Source: Fragum whitleyi
Lineage: Eukaryota; Mollusca; Bivalvia; Cardiida; Cardiidae
Length of the DNA stretch: 64,000 nt
Direction of reading: 5' to 3'
Assembly: GCA_948146395.1 (NCBI GenBank)
Contig: OX411544.1
Span: forward strand, 59,015,642-59,079,641
Shown: piece by piece, positions 1 through 11,510 of the stretch
Position numbering within the stretch: position 1 is the stretch's first letter
Layout: the number at the start of each line of letters is the position of its first letter
Position numbers and translations under genes: made by a program
The notes under the pieces: model-generated
What the model was told of the DNA's origin: nothing
Database searches by the model: none
What the model saw: only the letters and a program-made list of their open reading frames with translations

Positions 1-612
1 TAATGACCGTATACGGGGGCGATTTCTGTTCGTTTCAGCTCACGGAGGCTCAATGATGAATTCAGGAGCATATTCAAACCAACGAATCCCGTTACTAATT
101 GCACTTATTTGTACCGTTCTGCCCTTTTACATTGAAACAATTTGGCCAACTCCTTTTAATATTTGTATTCATAAATGCGATCAGTAAACATTCATAGGAC
201 ATTGAATCTCTTGAAAATGGGTTGATAATCGTAGACCTATGTGAGATAGTAGCTGGAGGCTAGGAAAGGATGTGGTGGTTGTACTGGTGAGAGAAATACC
301 AGGAAACCATTGTTAGGTGCTCCAGCCGCCGCGATATAACTGAAATAATGTTGAAAGCGGCGTTAAACTCCATCCAATCAATCAATCAATGAATCTCTTA
401 AAATCGTATTTCTCCTTCTTTACCATATCGGTTGTATAGCGTTTTCATACGTTCTGTAACTGTTATGTGTATATTCCTTTGCGCCTGAATGAGGAAACAT
501 AGAATTGGTTGACCTAAATATCATATAAACAGCTTGCCTGTGGGTATGAAATGGTGGTCATACTGCGTCATTATAGATCACATTTCATCAGAGGACAATC
601 AAAACCTGCCTT
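1..612 (+). repeat. left arm of large imperfect inverted repeat
   Basis: Bases 1-203 and 391-612 match the reverse complement of 3505-3938 over their whole length, with scattered substitutions. For example GTATACGG near base 9 corresponds to CCGTATAC near 3923, and CATTTCATCAGAGG near 580 corresponds to a degenerate copy near 3530. The arm is split by a SINE at 217-390. The left edge of the window cuts the arm, so its true end may lie outside. Confidence 0.85.
217..390 (+). mobile_element. 5'-truncated tRNA-type SINE with target duplication
   Basis: The body runs from GGGTTGATAATCG to GCGGCGTTAAACTCC and an (ATCA)n tail. It matches the 3' two thirds of the full copy at 38123-38399. The flanking direct repeats are GAATCTCTTGAAA (204-216) and GAATCTCTTAAAA (391-403). 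The matching position in the other arm of the large inverted repeat (about 3727-3740) has no insert, so this SINE arrived after the arms were formed or copied. Confidence 0.9.
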
Positions 613-1122
613 GCGTTTAGGATGTGAAAGCGCTCGCGCGAATAATTATTATAGCGAGCAGTCTACCTTTAACACACCGAAAGCGCTTTCCATAAATGAC
701 CCGATTGCTAGGCAACAGAAGTGACTCGACTTAAAGCTTTATCCAAGAAAACGCTTTTAGATTTATGAAATGACGTTAAAAAATGATATTCATATTATAC
801 TCAGAACAAGAAGTTAAGCGCCACCAGTTTTTAGACATAAGATTTTTAAAGGCAGGGAGCCTGCATCAATTCAAAATAACAGAGATGTAAATAATGAGTT
901 CCAATGTTGAAAATGGTATGTTGACTTAACAATTTCACAACAATACATGGATGGTGATAAATTTTATTGACTTTGTACCTTGAAATGTAAATGACGTATT
1001 TTCACCTTTTTTTCAAACATGAAAAACTATTGTCAAAGCCGACTTACGATGTTGTCTATGACACGAAACTAAGTTTTAGAAGTCAGATAACACAAATTCG
1101 ATTAATTCCAGTCACATCTTAG
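613..1122. other. spacer inside the inverted repeat, no gene seen
   Basis: AT-rich sequence between the left arm and the transposase remnant. I looked for a Tc1-type terminal inverted repeat here and at 1900-2250 and found none that was convincing. No coding signal is seen. Confidence 0.5.
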
Positions 1123-1893
1123 TCAGTAGCGCGTGTAAGATCCGTGAGCATTGATCACTGCGCGCACCCTCCTCGGTATGCCACGAATCAGTCTCTGGAT
1201 GATATGTTGAGGGATTTGCTGCCACTCCTGGTGCAGTGTTGCTTCTAACTCAACCACATTTTGTACAGGAGGCTCTCTCCGAAGTATACGGCGCCCTAAA
1301 ATGTCCCACAGGTGCTCGATGGGGTTAAGATCGGGACTGCAAGCCGGCCATGGAATGGTGGTGATGACTTCACGTTGCATAACGTCCGCCACGACTCTTG
1401 CTTTGTAGGGTCTGGCGTTATCATCCATGTGCAGTGGTCTTGTTCGAAGAGGGTGATTGTCAAAATGTTGAATTACCACAGGAAAAAGGATGTTATCGCG
1501 ATATTTATCGCCAGTCAATGTTCCTGGAACTGTCACTAGGTCAAGTTTACAGCCGTAGGAGACACAACCCCATATCATAACGGAGCCACCGCGACCCTGG
1601 TAGGTTGGTTGGACGTACTTTCGTGTCAAAACACGAATTCGGCCATCGGTGACATGCAACAACATCCTGCACTGATCTGACCAATGAATCCGACGCCATG
1701 ATGCCAAGTTCAAACGAGCCCTTGCTCTACACAATATTAGACGTTCATTGATGTGTCTCTGTTGTAACTTTGGACGTTAGAGGGGTCTTCGTGCCTTATA
1801 CCCAGCCATCCGAAGTCGATTTCGCACTGTTGAAATAGAGTCTCCAGCTGTTATCTCACATAGGGTTTCGATAAACAACCATCATTTTGATCT
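1123..1893 (-). pseudogene. Tc1-type transposase remnant, one in-frame stop
   Basis: An open frame of 203 codons (1734-1123) carries the catalytic half of a Tc1/mariner transposase. Asp20 sits in a WSD motif, Asp105 in DDNARP and Glu140 in NPIEHLW, with 34 residues between the last two, the DD34E spacing of the Tc1 branch. The same frame continues upstream past a single stop (TTA at 1777-1779) to about 1893. That part contains a helix-turn-helix-like run (ISTVRNRLRMAGYKARR) as in the Tc1 DNA-binding region. The first roughly 80 residues expected of the family (usual length about 340) are missing. Its cut-and-paste role is family knowledge; this copy looks inactive. It lies inside a large inverted repeat whose arms do not look like its own termini. 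Confidence 0.88.
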
Positions 1894-2254
1894 GCTTCAA
1901 TAAAAAGTATACATTTCCTTACTTAATGAAAAAGTCTAGGTAACTACGCTCTTGAGTTATATACATGTACTGTAAACGTTTTTCAGACAACGTTCAATTG
2001 TAGCATCGACTACTGAAATTCGTGACGCTAAAGCACTAGGGCATTTTAACAAGTCAAGCACAACAATTGCCGGTGTAAAAATTTATGAGATCAATTTTGT
2101 AAAGCTTCATGGTTTTGGTTCTAGTTCATTTGTTTCTTGAGTTAAAGTCGGGGAAGAAAAAGGTATAGTGACGGACAGGTAGACGGACGGTCAAACAGAG
2201 AGACATCGTGAACTAAAATACCTCCCCTCTACTTCTTAGGGGGTGAAATGAAAT
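1894..2254. other. spacer, no gene seen
   Basis: AT-rich DNA between the transposase remnant and a MITE. It includes a short GACGGACAG-type run at about 2170-2190. No coding evidence. Confidence 0.5.
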
Positions 2255-2520
2255 GTAACCCGTCATGCTAAAAGGAACCATATTGGAATTGCGTAAAGTG
2301 GCAACCCTAGTCAGACTGCGCGGAATGCGCAGACTGACAAGGACAAAAACTTTTCGCACTTGATTCCCTGCAGCTCGAATGATCATTCTACCTTTTAGCT
2401 AAAGAATATTTTAAAATGTGACCTCTGGTTGCCCTGAACTACAATCTTCCTCGTTTTCAAATGTTCTTTACTTTAATTCCCAGATGGTCCCTTTTCGCGT
2501 ATCGGATCACAAATATATCA
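2255..2520 (-). mobile_element. MITE of the GTGACCCGTCA family (M1), rearranged
   Basis: Begins GTAACCCGTCATGC and ends AGATGGTCCCTTTTCGCGT..GATCAC, which are inverted terminal repeats. The internal CTAGTCAGACTGCGCGG segment is shared with the copies at 6614-6884, 44052-44322 and elsewhere, but here lies in the opposite internal orientation. Confidence 0.75.
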
Positions 2521-3056
2521 TTAACGAAATAATTGATTCGACAGTTTACTTTATATTGGTATCGACTTTCCTAATAATATTAATTAAGGAAAGTTGGCTC
2601 CAGTTTTCAAATTTGTTCTTCTTGTAATGTAGATTGATACTTAGGCTATAGAAAGAATAACGATGAATGGAATCATATCGCTCAATACCAGTATGTATTA
2701 GTAGCTGTGGGGCCTTATTTGTCCTTGCTGATCCGTATCATTTTTGTAAATTACAGATCAAACGTAGCACAATCGTCCTTGGTCGATCCTCCGCATTAAA
2801 GCTATCGCAGAATAATCAACTCTTTTCGTGCGTTTTTTCTTCATTTTATCAATATTTCTGCAAAACAGTCGTAAAGCTAGGAGATTTTGCCATTTCTGTT
2901 GTGAATTGTAACGATGAAATGCTTAAAAATGGTAGCCGTACTAGGTTTTTATTTGTAAATGTGGTACCAAGGTATTGTATTGTATGACTCGTTTGACAGA
3001 TTAATGGCGAATCAAACGATACACAATCGTGTATATATTTCAAAACATGTGGCCAA

Positions 3057-3385
3057 CGAGGGTCTTTATCGCTCCAATGGCTTTCAAATATCTGTCAATG
3101 AAAAACTCTGTAAGTTATGGAAGTGTGCGGTGAATTATGTAAGAAGTCCAAAAGTTGCCAGAAAATGTACACTCAAACTTACGTGGAAAGCCGTTTTTCA
3201 AAATATATGTTAGTATTGAGTCACACCCATATTTTGGAGGCTAATAAAAAAGTCTTGAACAACTTAAAAATGGTCATCCAAGTATCATCCATGCCAAATT
3301 TCGTTGAAATTGGGTCATTGGTTTGGGGGAAAAAGTTTTTCAAAGATTTCATAGTGAAAATACAAACACCAATACTTCACCTTAA
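3057..3385 (-). mobile_element. degraded family B tandem-repeat element
   Basis: Shares CTCCAATGGCTTTCAAATAT, the CTTACGTGGAAA motif and the ACACCCATATTTTGG motif with the better preserved element at 35260-36039. Apparent reading frames across it are shadows of this repeat. Both ends are eroded. Confidence 0.6.
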
Positions 3386-3504
3386 GTAAACCTTACTTTG
3401 GTGAAACACCTTAACCAATACTTCTAAGAGTCTCCTGAAATAACTGAAAATTATCATCAGACAGTAAACAAATCGACGTAATGCGATTTAACTTCATAAT
3501 TAAA

Positions 3505-3938
3505 GACTAAAACAGTTTTCGATCGTTCTCTAATGAAATGTATTCTATAATGACGTTGTGTGACCAACATTTCATACACGAAGATAAGCTGTAAATATGA
3601 TATCTAGGTCAACCGCTTACATTTTTTCCTTATTCAGACGCCTTTTTAGACACAAATGATTGTAACAGTAATAGAACGTTTAAAAACTCTATATAAGCGA
3701 TATTGGTAAAGAAGGGGAAATACGATTTCACGAGATTCAACGTCCTATGAACATTCACAGATCGCATATATGGATACATATATTCAAAAGAAGTTGGTCG
3801 AATGGTTTCAATGTAAGATCGACAGAACGGTAAATATAAGTGCTATAATTAACGGGATAAATTTGAATATGCTCCTAAATTAATCATCGAGCCTCCGTAA
3901 GCTGAAATGTACAGAAATCGCTCCGTATACGATCAGTA
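3505..3938 (-). repeat. right arm of large imperfect inverted repeat
   Basis: Reverse complement of bases 1-203 plus 391-612. This arm is continuous and represents the state before the SINE insertion seen in the left arm. The spacing between the arms is about 2.9 kb. Confidence 0.85.
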
Positions 3939-4775
3939 CACGAGCGTTTAGGGAGAAATATAGATGATTTAAAGGTAAGTGTCGAGTTATCACAACTTCT
4001 TTTAACTCTGGTGTCGATTTTCAATCGCTAAAAATTCAGGGGGTGTCTTGTTATCATATTGTCCTCTACCCAGGCCCATAAAGGTTCGTATATCTTCGCT
4101 TAATGTGGATCTTTTGCCGAGAAATTTGGTATGCGTGTAGAGAATACATAAATGCTTTTAAACGAACATAATAAAAGAAGAATATTCATATTGTTTGACA
4201 AAAAATAGTGATAAACCTAAAAAAACAAGCAAACCTACTCACTCCTAGGGCTAAAACTCGCTCATTTTGCTTAGTTGATACCCTCTACTTTTATTCCTAA
4301 AAAGAAGAACCATTTATCTAAACAGTGATACTAAAAGTTGAATTCAAAATGATTATTTTGGCTTTTAAATCAGTGAAAAGCTTGCTCCACCGTTAGTTCT
4401 GTATCGAAAAATCGATCAGGTGTCCACGAGCCTTCATGCCTTCATGTGTCAGCTTGGCACGTTATACCCTATGGAAATTCTACACAAAATATTTAAGACA
4501 ATTATGATGAGAAAATAATTTCTGCCAACGAAATCGTAGCGATAGGGCTAAGTTGATGGGATTGTTTGATGCTCTACGTCGACTAGCCGCACGAAATCTG
4601 AACTGTAAGCTTGAAAATAAACTTTCGAACATTTGTCAAATTCTTTATTGATCATAAAGCGATAATTGGTCCTAGAAGAGGCGGTGAGGGTGGTTTTTTT
4701 TCTGATAAAAATCTATACTGTCTGCAATTGCAATGTGTACATCGGGAATATGTCACGAACAATATGTAAATATAT
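3939..4775. other. intergenic or intron DNA, no feature recognised
   Basis: AT-rich, with no open frame of coding character and no clear repeat match inside the window. Confidence 0.5.
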
Positions 4776-5068
4776 AATACGTACTTAGTGTATTATATGA
4801 AAAAAAAAATATCTAACGAGGTTGGGAGAATTGAAAATTGTCGAGGCTCTGCCGAGACATTTATCAATTCTCACAACCGAGTTAGATATTTTTTCATACA
4901 ATACACTTAGTATGTATTATATTTATCTTATAACCTCTATTTGTCTTGTTTTCGACGATGTTTCTTACCGAAATGCAAGTTTCTAAAAATATCCGCATTA
5001 TATCGTTGTTCTAAAAATAACTATGTGATATCATAAAAAAATATCATACGGGATGTTATCATACAGAT
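4776..5068 (-). mobile_element. palindromic element N, copy 1
   Basis: 4776-4922 folds into a long hairpin. ATATCTAACGAGGTTGGGAG and its complement flank a loop centred near GAGGCTCTGCCGAG, and both outer flanks carry ACTTAGTGTATT or its complement. The sequence to about 5068 matches, in reverse, 19135-19435. Two copies in opposite orientation mark this as a dispersed palindromic element. Confidence 0.8.
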
Positions 5069-5345
5069 ATTGGTATTGTTATAAGATAAAGGGTTATAAG
5101 AATAAAAGAATTTTTTACATGTACAGAGCTAATTCTACTACTTCTTTTTCTACTATCACTGCTACTTCTACTACTAAGTACTACTATATACACTGCATAT
5201 ATACTATTTGTTCTACTTATACTACTAATACTTATACTTAAACTACTTCTAATGATAATAATATTGATAAAATGATAATAATAACAATGATGATGATGAT
5301 GATAATTATTGATGATCAAAAATTATAAAAATAATGATAAAATCT
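5069..5345. repeat. low-complexity TACT / AATGAT tracts
   Basis: Degenerate runs of TACTACT, then ATAATAATG and GATGATGATGATGAT. Apparent Ser/Ile/Tyr-rich reading frames on both strands come from this composition and are not genes. Confidence 0.8.
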
Positions 5346-5633
5346 TTTTTAACGAATGAAGCTTATTAAGATATTACTATACAAACAAAACAACAAAGAA
5401 ATTATTGACAATGAAGCCTTCCAAATCAACAATATCGAATCATTGAACTGGGATAAAGAGTCGTGGATTTGGATTGTGATCAAGTCTATTGTCTTATGTT
5501 TAGGATGGAGATCTCGGATTACTGACATTTGCGTCAATCAACTTTGACGGGCCATAGAAAAGGGAACCCTCCCCTAGGCATAGTAGACAGCTACTATAAA
5601 TGTCGACAGTATCTACGCCATTGCAAGGAAGCT

Positions 5634-5864
5634 GGGGCCCGTTTAACTAAACAACTTTCGATCATTTTTTGCGAAAGTCAAAAATGAATGTAGTAACTAA
5701 AAAATTTATTCTGTCATTCATTATCTCATTGGAATCGTTTTATAAAGACCATTCAAATGAGATATTGCAAGGCAGAATATAACAATAAATGAAAACACCA
5801 GGTACGATTTGTGATTATGACTTACGATCAATTTATTTCGGAAGAGGTTAAGTAAAACGGGCCC
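5634..5864. mobile_element. MITE with GGGCCCGTTT ends (P1)
   Basis: Begins TGGGGCCCGTTTAACTAA and ends GTAAAACGGGCCCA, an inverted repeat extending inward through TTTCGATCATTTTTTGCGAAAG-like arms. A second member is at 62843-63084, with the same ends and an internal TCATTTGAAT / ATTCAAATGA hairpin. Confidence 0.85.
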
Positions 5865-6366
5865 AGTGCTTTATCTGAACAATTTACAATCTAAATGATA
5901 CGTTTCTTCAAAAAAAAAACCCTGTCTAAATGATAACAAAATTGATGATAACTTAAAACCCAATACGTTTTATGCTTTTGAAGATAACTTAGAGGGACAA
6001 CATCGAGGAAAAAGGGGAAATTGCTTGTGTCAATCAGTTTCACCCTTTCATCAATATTTTCATCAATATTTTGCTGGGTTTTTTTTTGTGTGTGTTTTTT
6101 TTTAATTTTAACGCACATGGAATGAAAGCCTGAGAATTCTTCAAAATGGGATTAATCTAAAATTGATATAATATCTGGGTAACACATCTGAAATTACAAC
6201 GTGACGTCAAGGTAGGTTTCCCTGGAGAATGAATCCAATCTATTTTCATTCTACCTTACAGACACTTTTTTTCAAAATAAGCCTAATTCTTTTTAATGCT
6301 CAATTCCGTATATCCATAACCTCAAATGCTCTAGAGCGCAGATTGGATTAACAGGTCACATCTATA
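5865..6366. other. no feature recognised
   Basis: AT-rich stretch with T-rich and GT-rich tracts at 6075-6105. No gene or repeat relationship identified. Confidence 0.5.
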
Positions 6367-6590
6367 TGTGACCCGTGACGCGAAAAGGGATCAACTGGAA
6401 AGTATGTTAAATGTGTCGACCACGGTCATACTGTGAATCGCGCAGGCTGACTTTTATCGAAACTTTTCTAACTTGGCTGATTTTCTTAATCTAGTATTAA
6501 AATTCTACCTTTTTTAAATAAGAAATTTAGAAACGCGAACTCCAGTTGACCTATGCCGGACTACTTTTTTCTACAGAGATCCCGGTTGGA
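6367..6590. mobile_element. MITE M2 (GTGACCCGTCA family), degraded
   Basis: Starts ATGTGACCCGTGACGCGAAA and keeps the CGCGCAGGCTGAC core, then decays before its right terminus. Confidence 0.65.
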
Positions 6591-6613
6591 CTCTTACCAC
6601 ATGAAGGGCCATA

Positions 6614-6884
6614 TATGTGACCCGTCATGCAAAAGCGACTATCTGGGAACTCTATAAAATAAATATCTGAAAAAAGATGGATTCTAGCACGGGTCAATCA
6701 GATGTCATGTTTCAAAAATTCTTTCACATGAAGATAGATTGATCATTCTAGATTCAGAAAATTAGCAAAGTGGAAAAAGTTTCGAACCTAGTCAGTCTGC
6801 GCAATCCGTGCAGTGTTAATATGGTTGACACTTTACGCACTACCGAGATGGTCCCTTTTCGGGTGACGAGTCACATATATAAAA
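6614..6884 (+). mobile_element. MITE M3 (GTGACCCGTCA family), near full length
   Basis: Begins ATATGTGACCCGTCATGC and ends GATGGTCCCTTTTCGGGTGA..TCACATATAT. The roughly 30-bp imperfect terminal inverted repeats end in a TATA-like step. The internal AGATTGATCATTCTAGATTC and CTAGTCAGTCTGCGCAAT are diagnostic of the family. Length is about 270 bp and there is no coding capacity. Confidence 0.88.
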
Positions 6885-7452
6885 CAGTTTCAAACGACAT
6901 CAATGGGATAAACGTATTAATGGATCATGAGTTTTGTGCGATTTGTAAGATAATTTAACCACCAAGATATGGACGTCATAAGCGAGGTTTGTAGACATTT
7001 TCCTGAAATTCTTAAGATTTTTTTTAAATATCATGTTTACTCTTGATAAAGCAGCAACAACAACAAAAGTTACTGTGCTGTTACCGAGTGCCTTTGGGGT
7101 AGCTTTGGCAAGGATGTTTTCTTTTGGGAGTGGATTCGAAACTAGGCTGAATCGGAAAATTGTGCTGTTTTCTGAAAATCGGGAAACATATTTTCTTTGC
7201 GATTCAAGAAACATGTGTACAGTATATAATTCACTTTAATAAAACGGTTAAGGATTCATTGTATCTTAGATGTAGCGATATGATTTAGCTGAAAGCGCTC
7301 GTTAAACTGATTTTAAAAAATCCCTAAGTCTAAGTTCTCAGGCGAAATAAGCCAACTAATATTATGTGAACCACATAATTATTTAATTTTTTTCCGAAGT
7401 TCAAAATATAATTTCTCGTGTCGTCCACTCACAACAACAAAGCGTTATATTT

Positions 7453-7615
7453 GAGCCTGTGCGTTACATTTCCAACAATTTCAAATGTGCGCAAAGCAAA
7501 GACTCTGGCTAGCCTGTGCATCTGCACAGTCTGACCAGGATCTTTATTTTTCGCTTTGTAGAAAGATAAGGTGCCGAAGCATCTTTAGACAGTCAGGCAA
7601 AGTTTTAAGTATACC
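7453..7615 (+). repeat. dispersed repeat K1 (CCTGTGCATCTGCACAG core)
   Basis: Contains AGCCTGTGCATCTGCACAGT followed by CTGACCAGGATCTT and an AGATAAGG..TCTTTAGACAGTCAGG 3' part. Related copies occur at 31565-31665 and 44752-44905. Confidence 0.7.
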
Positions 7616-7757
7616 TCGTGGCATGCAAAGTTGCTTGGTGTTGGTCATTCACGCACACATCAAATTGTTGGAAATGCCACACACATGCTCATTTATTATT
7701 CTGTAAACTAGAATTCCATCTTGACAAATCCCATCTCATATCGTCCATTTACTTCAG

Positions 7758-7950
7758 GATGGAGAAAATGATAGATTTCAAGACAACGGGAGCAATGAGC
7801 TAGATGGTCTTGCTAACGGCGAAGATGAAAGCAAGCTGATAATTGATAACGAGACCAATGACGAAGATAAAGAGACTACGGAAGAGCCGCAATTCAGAAT
7901 AACTAAAAAGCAAAGAATGGTGTTGAAACTTAACGACGATACCATTGAAG
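7758..7950 (+). CDS. EF-hand protein gene, acidic N-terminal exon (internal exon)
   Basis: A 193-base exon encoding 64 residues plus one base. It is preceded by a pyrimidine-rich acceptor (ATTTACTTCAG) and followed by GAAG|GTTTGT. The peptide is very acidic and polar (Asp, Glu and Asn make up most of it) and ends in a basic run, FRITKKQRMVLKLNDDTIE. The last base, G, joins CC of the exon at 17622 to give Ala. The reading frame then passes straight into the first EF-hand helix, with TIE leading into AIKDVFRLL. That phase match, across an intron of 9.67 kb, is the main reason for linking them. No start codon fits in this exon, so at least one 5' exon is missing, either outside the window or unrecognised. 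The acidic extension has no domain that I recognise and is not part of ordinary calmodulin. Confidence 0.75.
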
Positions 7951-8069
7951 GTTTGTAGGTTTAGAGCTCTTTGTGGAAACCGAAGTCGTCATATGAACAA
8001 GGGTGGTTCGCGAATTTTCCAACACTTTCATATGCGTGCAGTGTTGGATCTTATTTGTATCAAATCATA

Positions 8070-8170
8070 ATATGAGGTCAGGCAAAAACGGACCATCTTG
8101 GAACTCTGTAAAGTGAATATTTGAAAAAGAGGTTGGGTCCAGCATAGGTCAACCAGATGTCGCACTTCAT
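8070..8170 (+). mobile_element. MITE M4 fragment
   Basis: Left-end fragment with ACGGACCATCTTGGAACTC and CAGCATAGGTCAACCAGATG, as in M3. The right half is absent. Confidence 0.7.
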
Positions 8171-9477
8171 CATTTTTAAATCGTACTGCGAAGCAGTAGA
8201 TTTATATCTACCGTTTTCCAGAAATCCAGTCTGTTTGACCCACTACATTTTTACCAGTATCTTCTGAGCAATGTGTTCAAACCAAATTATGTGTTTTCAA
8301 ACACCGAAGAAACGGCCTTTTCAGTCACAATCTACAAACTTTGTTTATACCTTATTTACTTTTCGACAAATAGAGAAGAGGCTAATACAAAATTTGATGT
8401 AATTTTCGCTTTTAGTAATTACCAGTTAGTATTTTCAGTGTTTATAACAAGATTTTCGGTTGAGTAAAGGAGTTGAAACGTACAATAGGTTAACTGTATA
8501 ATTAATTTGTAGCACTTACAATATTACTGCTCTGAACTTTCTCGAACGGTCATTTACCAGTTGTAGGGCTGACAACCAATCAAATTCTGTTATGATTATC
8601 ACTCGGTCAAAACCCTAGCGTAAATTCAGACCACGTGGTATAGATGCAAATGGACATCGTCTGCTCGAAATGTGTCAATTAACTTGTTTATCATTAGTCA
8701 ATAGTCGTCTGCACTCAAACAGGGAGCGTGGGAAGTTTACTTTTTTTCGCATGTGTTAACAAATAGAAATAATTTTGTAATTTTGAAATATTTGATTTCA
8801 ATGAGCACTCTGATCACGCTCCAATCCTATTTTCATTAAATTCAAATTTGAGTATGAAGAAAAATTATTCAACAACAAATAAACAGACAAAAACATACGA
8901 TAAACTGATATAGGATAGCAGTAAGAGCGATCTATTTTTAGGACAACTCATGAATAATCATAGAGTGCTGCTAGATTTAATCGATTTGTCAGAAACCAAA
9001 GATATAAATAGCATAGTTGGCGATTTCACGTGTTTCTTAAAGGGAAAATGCATTTACAGTATTAGGGAAAACCCAATGCTTGAAATACAAACATGTTGGT
9101 AATCAAAATTGTAAATAGTTTAATGGAAAATGTTTGTTGCTAAACAGGCTTTTAAACTCTATAGAGAGAGGAATAATATTAACAGACAAGCTTTTAGCTT
9201 GGCGCGTGCTCATTATAACAACGTAAAAATCTACTAAGAAATAATTTAGACTAGCAGAGGGCTATCGAATCAGCAAACTTTCAAAATCGGACCCACGAGG
9301 TTGGATGAGCTGGCGATGTCCTCGAAAAGATGGAGTGTTAAGACAAAAAACTCACAAATTTAAAGATTTTACCAACTTTTATTGTCCAAATTTGAGCCCT
9401 TTTGTTTGGCGAACTATTGCACTATCCCAGCCTCTCAATAATGTACGATTTACACTGCTTACAGCACTTTGATTTTT

Positions 9478-9641
9478 CAATGGAAGGTAGATTGATCCTT
9501 CTAGATTCAGAAAATAAGCCCATTGTGAATTAATTCGACCCTAGTCAGTCTACCCAATTCGACCCAATTCGCGTAGTCTGACTAGGGTTGACACTTTACG
9601 CGCTACCAGACGGTCCCCTTTCGCGTGACGGGTCACATATG
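9478..9641 (+). mobile_element. MITE M5 right-half fragment
   Basis: Contains GGTAGATTGATCCTTCTAGA, CTAGTCAGTCTACCC and the terminal ACGGTCCCCTTTCGCGTGAC followed by GGGTCACATATG. The left end is missing. Confidence 0.8.
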
Positions 9642-9898
9642 TGTAACGCATTTGTTCCGTACATGATCACATTCGTAACAGATAAAGTGTGCTACAAATG
9701 TGTTTGTCCGAAATGGAGGTTGGCATTAGAAGCATATATGTAACAGGTTATGCTGTCTATTTGTATTCAAACAAATATCAGCAGTAGCAACATCATTATA
9801 TTCTTTACACTATTGATTTTATTTTCGATCGCAAAAAAATAGTTAGTACATTAAGCTAGTCGCTCTCGAGACTAAGAGAGATAGAGAGGGAGTCTCGA

Positions 9899-10105
9899 GA
9901 TAAATATTTGAAAAAGAGATTGGTTCTAGAAAGGGCCAACCAGAGGTCGCATTTCAAAAATTCTTCACGGGAAGGTAGATTAAATATTATAGATTCAGAA
10001 AATTAGTAAAGTACAAAAAGTTTCGAACCTAGTCGGTATGCACAATCTGCGCAGTCTGACAATGGTCAACACTTAAAGCACTTTCGAGATGGTCCCTTTT
10101 CGTGT
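9899..10105 (+). mobile_element. MITE M6, left end lost, ending at a C14 tract
   Basis: Runs from AAATATTTGAAAAAGAGATT through CTAGTCGGTATGCACAATC to GATGGTCCCTTTTCGTGT. The family terminus is then replaced by a run of 14 C. Confidence 0.75.
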
Positions 10106-10156
10106 ATCCCCCCCCCCCCCCGCTTGAAGATGGTGACGCCATCGAAAGAGACATTA

Positions 10157-10412
10157 CAATGGGCCAACCTATTTTTCACCCGAACGGGGCACAAATAGAA
10201 ACCAGCTCTATGTTCCGGCTGTCAAGATGTTACATACATTTTTCATATTATACCCCGTTTTGAGCGTGCACATACGAGCAAAACGGGTATAATTTGAAAA
10301 CGATTTGCAACATCTTGTCAGCCGGAACACTGGGGTGGTTTCTAATTGTGGCCCGACTTAAAAACAGCAAAATCGGGACCCTTTCGGGCGAGAAATAAGT
10401 TGGCCCATTGAA
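10157..10412. mobile_element. palindromic MITE with AATGGGCCAACC ends
   Basis: Almost the whole 255 bp folds on itself. The ends are AATGGGCCAACCTATTTTTC and GAAATAAGTTGGCCCATT. The inner arms are TTCCGGCTGTCAAGATGTT and AACATCTTGTCAGCCGGAA, and the centre is ACCCCGTTTTG / CAAAACGGGT. No coding capacity. Confidence 0.88.
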
Positions 10413-10489
10413 AAAGGTCATTTTCGGCTTGTTTGATGTCTTTTCTTTTCAAGTCAGTTGGTCTTCATAAGTTCCACATATGCTACATA

Positions 10490-11373
10490 GCTGGAACTTC
10501 AAATCAGTATCAAGCTTTTGGACCATCTAGTGAATAAACTAGAAAGCAAGGAATAGATTGAGTCGCTCCACAGACTTGAAATTCTTGTAATAGCAAATCA
10601 AAGATTTGAAGGGATTTTAAGATATTTTGGGTTCTACTGATGTTTAAAACGATTTTCAAAGTTTCCACTAAACACATAGAGAAATGACCTCCGCCCATAA
10701 AAGACACATTTTTCATCCAATGAAATTATTTTTGGCTGCATGATAATGGGTCACCTAAGGATCATACCAATAATATTTGATTGATATACAGTAGTGACAT
10801 TCTGAGAAAATGATTTTCAATGTTTCCACTATATAACATATAGAGAAATGACCTTCGCCCATAAAATACATATTTTTCATCCGATTACAACAATTTTTGG
10901 TAGACTGATAAAGGGTCACTCAAGGATCATTGCAGTGAAATTTGGTTGATAAACACCAGTTACATTCTGAGAAAATAATTTAGAAAGTTTCCACTATATA
11001 ACATATAGAGAAATGACCTTCGCCCGTAGAATACATATTTTTCATCCGATCACAATAATTTTTGGTAGACTGATAAAGGTGCACCCAAGGATCATTTATG
11101 TAAAATTTAAGTGGTATCAATCAATTAAAATCTGAGAAAACTCACTTTTTACTATATTTGGAAAACAGCCACGCCCATTGAATCCATGTTTTTCATCAAA
11201 ATTTCTTGAACAACTTTGAAAAAGGGTCACCCAAGGATCATTCCTGTGAAGTTTGGTTAAAATTCATCCAGTAGTTTCTGAGGAGAAGATTTTAAAAGAA
11301 AAAGTTTACGACCGGACGCACGATGGACACAAGGCCATGACAATAGCCCCAGTGGCCTTCGGCCAGTGGAGCT
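10490..11373 (-). mobile_element. family B tandem-repeat element (B1)
   Basis: The 5' end is on the right: AGCTCCACTGGC-CGAAG-GCCACTGGGGCT, a perfect hairpin, then CATGGCCTTGTGTCC. Inside are about four degenerate 170-bp repeats, each with TTTTTCATCCGAT, AGACTGATAAAGGGTCAC and AAGGATCATT. Its left part (AATTCTTGTAATAGCAAATC) matches the end of the + strand copy at 58746-59945. Confidence 0.82.
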
Positions 11374-11510
11374 AAAAACCCGATACAAATGTTTTTCAGA
11401 TGAAAAGTTGCATTCTACTGTTTTTAAATCAAATTCTACCTGGCATAGGGGATTTCATGTCAAATCAAAAACCGGCATCGATCGTATTCGTCACAATATA
11501 ATTATCAATC

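Noticed and set aside
1836..1885. SINE fragment (CTCCAGCTGTTATCTCACATAG looks like SINE body)
   Set aside because: It reads in frame as the upstream part of the Tc1 transposase; the resemblance is short and explained by that.
5053..5319. Ser/Ile-rich frames on both strands
   Set aside because: Produced by TACT, TAAT and GATGAT low-complexity runs.
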